Assembly (NCBI GenBank): GCA_011371515.1
Contig: DRQE01000179.1
Coordinates: 1 to 6,827 of the forward strand
Length of the DNA stretch: 6,827 nucleotides
Reading direction: 5' to 3'
Origin: Deltaproteobacteria bacterium
GTDB lineage: Bacteria; Desulfobacterota; GWC2-55-46; DRQE01
The stretch's first letter is position 1, and every line of letters starts with the position of its first letter. This document shows, piece after piece, positions 1-6,424 of this stretch. The notes under the pieces were generated by a model. That model ran no database searches. It saw nothing but the letters and a program-made list of their open reading frames with translations, and was not told where the DNA came from. Position numbers and translations under genes: made by a program.

Positions 1-1
1 C

Positions 2-1129
2 ATCTATCCTGCCACAGGCTACGGATTCCTTCTGGGCGAGCCAACAAATGGAGTAAAATTTAAAAAAGGAGAGTCGGACCTTAAGGTGAGAATACGGCTT
101 CAGCCGCGGCTTGACTTCGGAGAGATTGTAAAAAACGCAGCTGGCAGTGCCTACTCAACAGAGATGGACCTTTATCTCAGAAGAGTAAGGCTTGAGATGT
201 CAGGACATCTCGTAAAGGGGCTTAAGTACAACCTCACCTTCGATGCAGACAAGTGGAGCAAGACAGGCCATGCAGACAGCGTAAACCTCTATTATGCATA
301 CTTAAGCTACAGCTTCTCGCCACTGTTTAACCTTGAGTTCGGCAAACACAAGCTGCCATATTCAAGGGTATCTCTTACATCTTCCTCCAAGCAGCTTATA
401 ATAGAAAGGCCTGCTTCCACTGAGAAGGCAAAGAAACTCTTTGGTCCCTCACATGCCTTCTATCAGCCGTTCTTCAAGGCATATGGAAAGCTCTACGATG
501 GCGTGGTCTCCTATGCGGTTGGCTTTGGCGATGGCTGGCAGAGTGGAGACACCCTGTACACCTCTACAACAAGAACAGTTGAAACCGCAGGCACACTGTT
601 TGCAGGAAGGGTGGAGCTCTCTCCGCGTGGCTGGATTGAGAAGAAAAAGATGGACTCACACCTTGGCAAGGGAAGACACTTTGCCCTCGGGCTTCACTAC
701 GCACAGCAGCACTCTATAGAGTACAAGGAGAACGCCTACAGCGAGGATAGAACCCTCAAGGGTTTCGACATCTCGGCACACAAAGAGAACATAACCATTC
801 AGTTCGAGTACAACACTTGGGAGATAGACTCAAATGACCCTGCCATAGGCACCAAAGAGCCCGAAGGCTGGTATGTGCAGGCAGGCTATTACATACCGGG
901 CTACGATGTAGAGCCGGCCATAAGATACGAAGAGTACGATCAGGACTCAAACAGCTCAGACAAGAAAGAGAAGATAACCACCGTTGGAGCAAACTGGTAT
1001 CTTATGGGACACTCCATGAAACTCTCTTTCAACTGGGTACACACTGAGTTCGACAAGAAAGCCAGCGGCTGGTTGACAGACGACGACTCAACGGATGTCT
1101 TCCAGTTTCAGGGCCAGCTCTACTACTAA
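2..1129 (+). CDS. Phosphate-selective porin O/P-like outer-membrane porin, 5'-truncated by the window edge
   Basis: The reading frame is open from base 2 to TAA at 1127-1129, giving 375 visible residues. The N-terminus and signal peptide lie outside the window. A GTG at 86 is internal, because the codons before it already read as porin sequence (a GFLLGEPTNGVKFKKGESDL stretch leading into LKVRIRLQPRLDFG). The protein alternates short amphipathic beta-strands with polar loops and is rich in Tyr, Trp and Phe. Hallmarks are LRRVRLEMSGHL, the FNLEFGKHKLPYSR strand (a common 'G(K/Q)FKxPFSxE'-type position in this family), a late GWYVQAGYYIPGY segment with EPAIRYEEYD, and a C-terminal strand ending FQFQGQLYY with the terminal aromatic residue expected for barrel assembly. 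The family (OprO/OprP-like) forms 16-stranded trimeric channels for phosphate, polyphosphate or other anions. The substrate cannot be told here, and no pho-type neighbour is visible. Confidence 0.85.
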   Translation: MYPATGYGFLLGEPTNGVKFKKGESDLKVRIRLQPRLDFGEIVKNAAGSAYSTEMDLYLRRVRLEMSGHLVKGLKYNLTFDADKWSKTGHADSVNLYYAYLSYSFSPLFNLEFGKHKLPYSRVSLTSSSKQLIIERPASTEKAKKLFGPSHAFYQPFFKAYGKLYDGVVSYAVGFGDGWQSGDTLYTSTTRTVETAGTLFAGRVELSPRGWIEKKKMDSHLGKGRHFALGLHYAQQHSIEYKENAYSEDRTLKGFDISAHKENITIQFEYNTWEIDSNDPAIGTKEPEGWYVQAGYYIPGYDVEPAIRYEEYDQDSNSSDKKEKITTVGANWYLMGHSMKLSFNWVHTEFDKKASGWLTDDDSTDVFQFQGQLYY

Positions 1130-1197
1130 GCCCGTTACAGATATAAGAGCAAGAAAGACCCTATCAACCTCCTGAAAACCTCAAAAAGATCTGCGCA

Positions 1198-1257
1198 CAC
1201 CCGAAGCACACAGGGCCTGAAGCCCCTCTCCATGCCCATGCTTCGGGTGATTTTTTT
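1198..1257 (+). terminator. Rho-independent terminator of the porin gene, large-loop hairpin
   Basis: A perfect 11-bp inverted repeat, CACCCGAAGCA at 1198-1208 and TGCTTCGGGTG at 1239-1249, is followed by one A and seven T (1251-1257). It sits 68 bases after the porin stop. The 30-nt loop is unusually large and contains a small GGGC/GCCC hairpin (1213-1216 with 1222-1225). The T-run is on the + strand, so it suits the porin transcript. On the - strand only a T5 run begins about ten bases beyond the stem, so termination of the converging ppsA transcript here is uncertain. Confidence 0.75.
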
Positions 1258-1324
1258 GTAAGATGGAATCTCACCGTGGCTTGGGTTCAGGGTTTCTGCC
1301 ACAGTCTTTCTGGCTATAAAGCCC

Positions 1325-3745
1325 TTATGCCCTCTCTTCAAGGAGCCTTTCTTCCATCTCCTTTACCCTGAGGGTTATCTTCATCACAGAGTCAGGATTT
1401 AGCGAGATGGAGTCTATACCCTCTTTTACGAGAAACTCTGCAAACTCAGGATAATCGCTCGGTGCCTGCCCGCAGATACCTGTATGGCGGCCACATCTTT
1501 TTGCCCCCTCTATGCACATGGAAATCAGACGCTTAACCCCGGGGTCTCGCTCATCGAATATGGCTGAAAGAAGGGCAGAGTCTCTGTCCACACCAAGGGT
1601 GAGCTGGGTAAGGTCGTTCGAGCCGATAGAAAAGCCGTCAAAGAGCCTTGCGAACTCCTCTATGAGCAACACATTGTTCGGTATCTCGCACATGACGTAT
1701 ACCTTCAATCCGTCCTCGCCCCTTTTCAGCCCCTCTTCTTCCATAACACGGAGCACCTTTTCTGCCTCATCCACTCTGCGGCAGAATGGTATCATTATGA
1801 TTAGGTTTTTAAGGCCGAACTCCTCTCTTACCTTCTTCATTGCCATACATTCAAGGGCAAAACCCGCTCTGTAATGCTCGCTGTAGTAGCGTGATGCCCC
1901 GCGAAACCCTATCATGGGGTTTTCCTCATGTGGTTCGAAGTATCTACCACCAATAAGGCTTGCGTACTCGTTCGTCTTAAAGTCACTCATGCGCACCACC
2001 ACGGGCTTGGGGTAAAAGGCTGCCGCTATGGTGCCCACCCCCTGAGCAAGGCGTTCCACAAAGTATAGCCTTTTATCCTCGTAGCCTGTGGTTAGCTCCT
2101 CTATCTTCTCCCTTTCTTCAGGGTCCTCCACCCTTTCGGGGTGTACCAGCGCCATGGGATGTATCTTTATGTAGCTGTTTATTATAAACTCCATCCTTGC
2201 AAGCCCAACACCATCGTTGGGTATCATGGAAAGGGAGAATGCCTCCTCCGGGTTACCAAGGTTCATCATTATCTTCGTTCGGGGTCTGCCAAGCTCTTTG
2301 AGGCTTATGGTCTCAACCCTGTAGGGTAGTTCTCCTTCGTACACAATGCCGCTATCTCCTTCGGCACAGCTTACCGTAATAGGTTGTCCTGTGGCAATCT
2401 TCTCTGTGGCATCACCTGTGCCAACCACGGCAGGTATGCCGAGCTCACGGCTTACTATTGCGGCATGACAGGTTCTACCCCCCTTGTTGGTCACTATGGC
2501 AGACGCCTTCTTCATGACGGGCTCCCAGTCAGGGGTGGTGGTATCGGCAACGAGTATCTCCCCTTGCTTGAGGGTGTGCAGATGTGCCACATCGGTTATT
2601 ATACGCGCCTTGCCTGTGGCTATCTTCTCACCAACGCTCTTTCCTTCCACCAGCACCCTGCCCTTCTTTTCGAGATGATATATTTCCAGTACATCCATGG
2701 CACGCTGAGATTGCACCGTCTCTGGCCTTGCCTGCACTATGAAAAGTTCGCCTGTTATACCATCCTTTGCCCACTCAATATCCATTGGCCAGTTCTTGCC
2801 AGCCCTTCTGGAGTAGTGGTCCTCTATGATTATGGCGTATTCCGCAAGTTTGAGTACCTCGTCGTCGGTTATACAGAACCGTTTGCGTTCTGCCTCTGGC
2901 ACTTCCACATTCCTCGTGAGCATCTTGGAGCCACCAACACCGTATATCATCTTCATCCGTTTCTCACCAAGGTTCTTCCGTATTATCGCCCTGTAGCCCT
3001 CTCTGAATGTGGGCTTGAACACATAGAACTCATCAGGGTTGACTGCACCCTGCACAATGTTCTCACCAAGCCCGTAGGAGCCTGTTATAAAGACCACATC
3101 CCTGAAGCCAGATTCCGTATCAAGGGTGAATATTACCCCGCTTGAGGCAAGGTCAGAGCGGACCATCTTCATAACCCCCACAGAGAGGGCAACCCTGAAG
3201 TGGTCGAAACCGTTGTCTATGCGGTAGGATATGGCACGGTCTGTAAAGAGTGAGGCATAGCACTTTATACAAGCCTCTCTGAGTGCTGCGTAGCCACGGA
3301 TGTTGAGGAAGCTTTCCTGCTGGCCTGCAAAAGAGGCTGTGGGAAGGTCCTCTGCAGTGGCAGAACTGCGCACGGCCACATCTGTGTCAGGCCCGTATTC
3401 TTCACACAGGCGGTCGTAGGCAGCCTTTATCTCCTCCCAGAGGTCGTCGGGCAGGCCTGCCCCAAGGATTAGTTCCCTTGCCCTCTTGCCCCGCTCGGCA
3501 AGGTCTGCTACATCCCTTTTGTCAAGCCCGCTGAGGGTCTCCTTGAGTTTGTCGAGAATTCCTCCCCTCTCCAGTAGATGCCAGTAGGCTTCCGAGGTTG
3601 TGGCAAACCCGTTGGGAATCTTCACCCCAAGGGGAGTAAGCTCACGGTACATCTCCCCAAGAGAGGCATTCTTTCCGCCCACAAGCAGGACATCGTCCAT
3701 CGTAATATCCTTGAACCAGCGAATGTATCTTTGCTCATTCTCCAT
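1325..3745 (-). CDS. ppsA: Phosphoenolpyruvate synthase (pyruvate, water dikinase)
   Basis: The enzyme converts pyruvate, ATP and water to PEP, AMP and phosphate, the cytosolic entry to gluconeogenesis. The 806-aa length is close to E. coli PpsA (about 792). Domains in order: an N-terminal ATP/pyruvate-binding region (about 1-350) with VGGKNASLGEMY, the AVRSSATAEDLPTASFAGQQE block and DIEWAKDG...IVQARPET; a swivelling phosphohistidine domain with GGRTCHAAIVSRE, catalytic His about 427; and a C-terminal PEP-binding TIM barrel with IGGRYFEPHEENPMIGFRGA, GSNDLTQLTLGVDRDS and GICGQAPSD, catalytic Cys about 758. The ATG at 3745 is preferred over an in-frame start at 3847. It follows AAGGAGGA with a 5-nt spacer, and the 34 upstream codons have no family similarity and cover the promoter region. 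dgt lies 120 bp upstream on the same strand. All key residues are present and the gene looks intact. Confidence 0.97.
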   Translation of the reverse strand: MENEQRYIRWFKDITMDDVLLVGGKNASLGEMYRELTPLGVKIPNGFATTSEAYWHLLERGGILDKLKETLSGLDKRDVADLAERGKRARELILGAGLPDDLWEEIKAAYDRLCEEYGPDTDVAVRSSATAEDLPTASFAGQQESFLNIRGYAALREACIKCYASLFTDRAISYRIDNGFDHFRVALSVGVMKMVRSDLASSGVIFTLDTESGFRDVVFITGSYGLGENIVQGAVNPDEFYVFKPTFREGYRAIIRKNLGEKRMKMIYGVGGSKMLTRNVEVPEAERKRFCITDDEVLKLAEYAIIIEDHYSRRAGKNWPMDIEWAKDGITGELFIVQARPETVQSQRAMDVLEIYHLEKKGRVLVEGKSVGEKIATGKARIITDVAHLHTLKQGEILVADTTTPDWEPVMKKASAIVTNKGGRTCHAAIVSRELGIPAVVGTGDATEKIATGQPITVSCAEGDSGIVYEGELPYRVETISLKELGRPRTKIMMNLGNPEEAFSLSMIPNDGVGLARMEFIINSYIKIHPMALVHPERVEDPEEREKIEELTTGYEDKRLYFVERLAQGVGTIAAAFYPKPVVVRMSDFKTNEYASLIGGRYFEPHEENPMIGFRGASRYYSEHYRAGFALECMAMKKVREEFGLKNLIIMIPFCRRVDEAEKVLRVMEEEGLKRGEDGLKVYVMCEIPNNVLLIEEFARLFDGFSIGSNDLTQLTLGVDRDSALLSAIFDERDPGVKRLISMCIEGAKRCGRHTGICGQAPSDYPEFAEFLVKEGIDSISLNPDSVMKITLRVKEMEERLLEERA

Positions 3746-3750
3746 AGCAA

Positions 3751-3758
3751 TCCTCCTT
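3751..3758 (-). promoter_or_regulatory. Strong ribosome binding site that fixes the ppsA start
   Basis: The - strand reads AAGGAGGA, then TTGCT, then ATG. This near-perfect Shine-Dalgarno at ideal spacing supports initiation at 3745 rather than at the longer open-frame start at 3847. Confidence 0.9.
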
Positions 3759-3775
3759 ACGAAACCTTTTAATAG

Positions 3776-3803
3776 ATTATAGCCCCTGAATGGTTTCGAG
3801 CAA
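3776..3803 (-). promoter_or_regulatory. Putative sigma70 promoter of ppsA (proximal)
   Basis: On the - strand, TTGCTC (3798-3803) and a perfect TATAAT (3776-3781) are separated by 16 bp. Transcription would start near 3769, leaving a leader of about 24 nt that holds the AAGGAGGA site. The -35 matches consensus at four of six positions. This gives ppsA its own promoter independent of dgt. Confidence 0.6.
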
Positions 3804-3820
3804 CCTGCTGCCCACCTAAA

Positions 3821-3847
3821 AGTATAGCAGAGGCTGGCGTATTGCAA
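3821..3847 (-). promoter_or_regulatory. Possible distal promoter of ppsA
   Basis: On the - strand, TTGCAA (3842-3847) and TATACT (3821-3826) are separated by 15 bp, shorter than the optimal 17. The site lies just upstream of the stronger candidate at 3776-3803. It could be a second start, or TATACT may be fortuitous. The octamer CAGGTTGC (- strand) overlaps this -35 region and recurs by the proximal -35. Confidence 0.3.
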
Positions 3848-3865
3848 CCTGTGATTGCGGAAAGG

Positions 3866-5017
3866 TTAAACCCTTTCAAAGGGGTCGGTGAGTTTTTTGT
3901 ATTCTGTGAGGGCAAATCGGTCGGTCATGCCTGCTATGTAGTCGCATATGAGGCGCTCTTTGCCCACTCGCTCGATTTCTGCCACAAAGTGGGGCGGCAT
4001 GAGCTCTGGCTTTTTAAGGTATATCTCGAAGAGCTGTCTTAATATCCTTTCTGCCTTGTCTGCCATGCGGAGCACACGGTAGTGGTTGTAGAGGTTCTTT
4101 CTTAGAAACCTCTTAAGCTCTGTGTTCTTCTGCTCCATCTGGAGGCTGAACCGTGCTATGGGCTCTTCTCTCTGTCTTACCTTCTCGGGGGAGTCTATCT
4201 TCTCTTTCTCTATGGTCTCAAGGATGTTTTCCACAAGGTCTGTAACCTGTGCGTTTATGATTCTTATTATGGTCTGGTATTTCAGGATCTTAAGGTCTGC
4301 ATCTTTAAACTCTCTTTTTACCTTTTCATAATTCTCCTGCCAGAGCTCCACACCTTCAAGGTCCTTGAGGCTTATCATCTGTGAAGAGAGGCCATCGTCT
4401 ATATCGTGGTTGTTGTAGGCTATCTCGTCTGCCAGATCCACAATTTGAGCCTCGAGGGAGGGGCGCTTGTAGATGGCAAACTCTTTGAGGGCTTCGGGGT
4501 GGTCGTGCTCCGAGCGGTGTTTTATTATACCCTCTCTTACCTCCCATGTAAGATTTAGCCCCCTGAAACCGGGGTAACGTTTCTCCAGCTCGTCCACTAT
4601 GCGAAGGCTCTGACGGTTGTGCTCAAACCCACCATGGTCTTTCATAAGCTGGTTGAGTACATTCTCCCCTGTATGTCCGAAAGGCGGATGTCCGAGGTCG
4701 TGGGCAAGGGCTATTGCCTCTGCAAGGTCCTCGTTTAGCCCGCAGGCTCTGGCAATGGTGCGGGAAATCTGGGCCACCTCTATTGTGTGGGTAAGGCGGG
4801 TGCGGTAGTGGTCTCCCTCGTGGTAGACGAAGACCTGTGTTTTGTACTCGAGCCTTCTGAAGGCATTACAGTGGATTATGCGGTCTCTGTCGCGCTGGAA
4901 GAGGCTGCGGAAGGGATGTTCTTTTTCACGATGGCGTCTGCCACGGGAATCCTTGCTCTTTACCCCGTAAGGTGCTATCCTTTTTGCCTCTATCTCGTTT
5001 ATGTCTATACCCTTCAT
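3866..5017 (-). CDS. dgt: Deoxyguanosinetriphosphate triphosphohydrolase-like protein (HD-domain dNTPase)
   Basis: This is a 383-aa member of the dGTPase-like HD family, which hydrolyses dNTPs to deoxynucleosides and triphosphate in the cytosol and helps set dNTP pools. Visible landmarks are PYGVKSKDSRGRRH (16-29) and FQRDRDRIIHCNAFRRLEYKTQVF (40-63), typical of the family start; RLTHTIEVAQ with metal-ligand His77; the ALAHDLGHPPFGHTGE block with His106-Asp107; GGFEHNRQSLRI (His133); and DLADEIAYNNHDIDDG with ligand Asp197. The C-terminal ICDYIAGMTDRFAL is also characteristic. The ATG at 5017 follows an AAGGGG-type ribosome site about 6 nt upstream. The gene runs the same way as ppsA 120 bp downstream with no terminator-like hairpin between, so read-through is plausible. 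It is divergent from the lipoprotein gene 35 bp away. Nucleotide specificity (dGTP versus broad dNTP) cannot be inferred from the sequence. Confidence 0.95.
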   Translation of the reverse strand: MKGIDINEIEAKRIAPYGVKSKDSRGRRHREKEHPFRSLFQRDRDRIIHCNAFRRLEYKTQVFVYHEGDHYRTRLTHTIEVAQISRTIARACGLNEDLAEAIALAHDLGHPPFGHTGENVLNQLMKDHGGFEHNRQSLRIVDELEKRYPGFRGLNLTWEVREGIIKHRSEHDHPEALKEFAIYKRPSLEAQIVDLADEIAYNNHDIDDGLSSQMISLKDLEGVELWQENYEKVKREFKDADLKILKYQTIIRIINAQVTDLVENILETIEKEKIDSPEKVRQREEPIARFSLQMEQKNTELKRFLRKNLYNHYRVLRMADKAERILRQLFEIYLKKPELMPPHFVAEIERVGKERLICDYIAGMTDRFALTEYKKLTDPFERV

Positions 5018-5045
5018 TTGACACCCCTTCAGGATGTTATAGAAT
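5018..5045 (+). promoter_or_regulatory. Near-consensus sigma70 promoter of the Slp lipoprotein gene
   Basis: A perfect TTGACA (5018-5023), a 16-bp spacer and TAGAAT (5040-5045, five of six) point rightwards. Transcription would begin about seven bases after the -10, near 5052, which is the base before or the first base of the ATG at 5053. The -35 starts at the base immediately upstream of the divergent dgt start codon and overlaps the dgt leader, so firing of one gene should affect the other. Confidence 0.75.
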
Positions 5046-5052
5046 ATCTTTT

Positions 5053-5568
5053 ATGAGGCTTATTGTTTTAATCGTCTGTGCCATCCTTCTTGGTGGCTGT
5101 GCCTCTGTAATATCCCCAGAGGTGCTCAAGCAGGTTGAACCATCGCTCTCACTTAAGACTGTAAGAGAAGCCCCTGAAAAGTACATCGGACGGGCCATTC
5201 TGTGGGGCGGTATCATAGTGTCTGTAGAGCATCTCAAAGAAAGCACCATCATAGAGGTTTTCCAGACAGAACTCACCTCTACCCACAGCCCCAGCTTTTC
5301 GGTGGATACCTCGCAGGGTAGATTCCTTATAGAGGCATCGGGCTTTCTCGACAATCTCATATACACCCCCAAGCGTGGCATCACTGTAGCAGGCGTCATA
5401 AAGGGCGTCAGGGTGAAAAAGATTGACAACATGAGTTATACCTACCTTGTGGTCAAGCCCCTTGAGCTTCATCTTTTCGACCCACCGGAGGAACTCTACC
5501 CGTTGCCACCTGCGTGGTGGTACTACTATCCGCCCTATTATCCACCCTCACCCTATTATTACCACTGA
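5053..5568 (+). CDS. slp: Slp-family outer-membrane lipoprotein with Tyr/Pro-rich C-terminal tail
   Basis: The 171-aa protein starts MRLIVLIVCAILLGGC, a short hydrophobic signal peptide with lipobox LGGC. Cys16 would be lipidated, and the following Ala-Ser gives no Asp+2 inner-membrane retention signal, so outer-membrane sorting is expected. The body matches the Slp (starvation lipoprotein) domain: AILWGGIIVSVEHLKESTIIEV (48-69), QGRFLIEASGFLDNLIY (88-104), ITVAGVIKGVRVKKIDNMSYTYLVV (110-134). The last 23 residues (149-171) hold nine Tyr, eight Pro and two Trp. The molecular role of Slp proteins is poorly defined; E. coli Slp is linked to starvation and acid stress. An in-frame start at 4972 is rejected because it would bury the signal peptide and cross the promoter. 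No Shine-Dalgarno is present at a usable distance, consistent with a leaderless mRNA. The stop codon directly abuts a convergent small gene. Confidence 0.9.
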   Translation: MRLIVLIVCAILLGGCASVISPEVLKQVEPSLSLKTVREAPEKYIGRAILWGGIIVSVEHLKESTIIEVFQTELTSTHSPSFSVDTSQGRFLIEASGFLDNLIYTPKRGITVAGVIKGVRVKKIDNMSYTYLVVKPLELHLFDPPEELYPLPPAWWYYYPPYYPPSPYYYH

Positions 5569-5700
5569 TCAACCGCAGCCATCCTTCAGGGTGCGCATGA
5601 AGGCGATGTATTCGTCGTAATATTCGTCCATGAGCTCGTCCAGATCTTTGCCTTCGGGGTCTATTTTCTTTCTCTTTTTAAGAAACTCTATGAAGGTCAT
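5569..5700 (-). CDS. Small conserved-looking 43-aa protein translationally coupled to queC
   Basis: This ORF is short and easily missed. Its ATG (5698-5700) overlaps the queC TGA (5697-5699) as ATGA, the classic arrangement for translational coupling. GGGGAGGAAGG (5704-5714 on the - strand) inside the end of queC gives a GGAGG core with a 7-nt spacer. The protein begins MTFIEFLKKRKKIDPEGKD, with a basic cluster at residues 8-12, then an acidic and Tyr-rich stretch (about 14-31, including DEYYDEY), and ends with DGCG, a Cys at the penultimate position. I count 8 basic and 11 acidic residues. There is no signal peptide or membrane segment, and it is probably helical. I do not recognise a family and assign no function; the queC linkage suggests but does not prove a tie to 7-deazaguanine metabolism. 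The stop codon abuts the slp stop with no intervening base. Confidence 0.75.
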   Translation of the reverse strand: MTFIEFLKKRKKIDPEGKDLDELMDEYYDEYIAFMRTLKDGCG

Positions 5701-6416
5701 GTGCCTTCCTCCCCTGTGGTCTTCTGCGGTATGGCTCTGGTCTCGTAAGGTATGGGGTCTTCTATGCCTGCTTCAAGAAAGCCACGAAGCCTTAAAAGGC
5801 AGGAGTCACAGCTGCCGCAGGCAACCTCACCCTCTTTGTAGCAAGACCATGACAGCTCAAAGGGCACACCAAGCTCTGCACCCCTTTTGACTATCTCAGC
5901 CTTCTTCAAGTGGATAAGGGGGGTTACTATCTTTATATCTGTTGTGGGTCTTGTGCCTTCTTTTATGGCACCTTCGAAGGCACGGTAGAAGCTCTCCCTG
6001 CAGTCTGGATAACCTGAGCTATCCTCCTCAACGGCACCTATGTAGATACGGTCTGCCCCAAGCACTTCTGCCCAGCTTGTGGCTATGGTAAGAAAGTGTG
6101 CGTTTCTGAATGGCACATAGGTGGGTGGTATCTCTTTTCTTTCAAGCTCTCCGGGGGGCACATCTATGGATGTATCTGTAAGTGCAGACCCACCGATGTG
6201 TTTGAGGTAGTTTAGGTCTACCACAAGGCGGTCTTTAACGTTGTAGAAGTCTGCTATTTTGTGGAAGCTTTCAAGCTCTTTTTTCTCTGTCCTCTGTCCG
6301 TAGTTTGCGTGCAGAAAGGCACACCTTCTGGACTCAGCCACAGCAATCCCCGCACACACAAGACTATCCATCCCGCCACTTACAAGCACGACAGAAAAGC
6401 TCTTTCTCTTTTCCAT
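5697..6416 (-). CDS. queC: 7-cyano-7-deazaguanine (preQ0) synthase QueC
   Basis: QueC makes preQ0 from 7-carboxy-7-deazaguanine, ammonia and ATP, a cytosolic step in queuosine biosynthesis. At 239 aa it matches the family length. The N-terminus carries the PP-loop ATP motif SGGMDS (13-18), then HANYGQRTEKKELE (36-49), YVPFRN (100-105) and GAVEEDSSGYPDCRESF (127-143), which corresponds to the family's usual SGYPDCRP-type block. The four zinc-binding cysteines are at 192, 200, 203 and 206 (SCYKEG...CGSCDSC). ATG at 6416 gives the normal distance to the PP-loop. The leader is AT-rich and has no Shine-Dalgarno, unlike ppsA or the downstream small gene. Stop and start overlap the 43-codon gene. 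tRNA-Asn lies 138 bp upstream on the same strand and read-through from its promoter is possible. No other que genes are in the window. Confidence 0.96.
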   Translation of the reverse strand: MEKRKSFSVVLVSGGMDSLVCAGIAVAESRRCAFLHANYGQRTEKKELESFHKIADFYNVKDRLVVDLNYLKHIGGSALTDTSIDVPPGELERKEIPPTYVPFRNAHFLTIATSWAEVLGADRIYIGAVEEDSSGYPDCRESFYRAFEGAIKEGTRPTTDIKIVTPLIHLKKAEIVKRGAELGVPFELSWSCYKEGEVACGSCDSCLLRLRGFLEAGIEDPIPYETRAIPQKTTGEEGT

Positions 6417-6424
6417 AATATTTT

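Noticed and set aside
1135..1341. 68-codon - strand frame after ppsA
   Set aside because: It starts with TTG inside the end of ppsA with only a weak ribosome site, crosses the terminator hairpin, and has no protein-like features I recognise. It is noted instead as a possible repeat-derived frame.
2384..3145. 253-codon open frame on the + strand opposite ppsA
   Set aside because: It is fully antisense to the unmistakable ATP-binding and His domains of ppsA. Its translation is Cys-, His- and Tyr-rich with no recognisable motif, and it has no ribosome site. It is a shadow of ppsA codon bias.
3746..3847. 34-codon N-terminal extension of ppsA
   Set aside because: The extension covers two candidate promoters and the Shine-Dalgarno. 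The extra residues do not look like a PpsA N-terminus, whereas the ATG at 3745 has ideal spacing.
4972..5052. 27-codon N-terminal extension of the Slp lipoprotein
   Set aside because: It would place the lipobox Cys at position 43 behind a polar stretch and runs antisense over the dgt start. The ATG at 5053 gives a normal lipoprotein signal peptide.
5037..5472. Two - strand frames antisense to slp (131 and 107 codons)
   Set aside because: Both lie opposite the clear lipobox and Slp domain, lack motifs, and are explained by the coding bias of slp.
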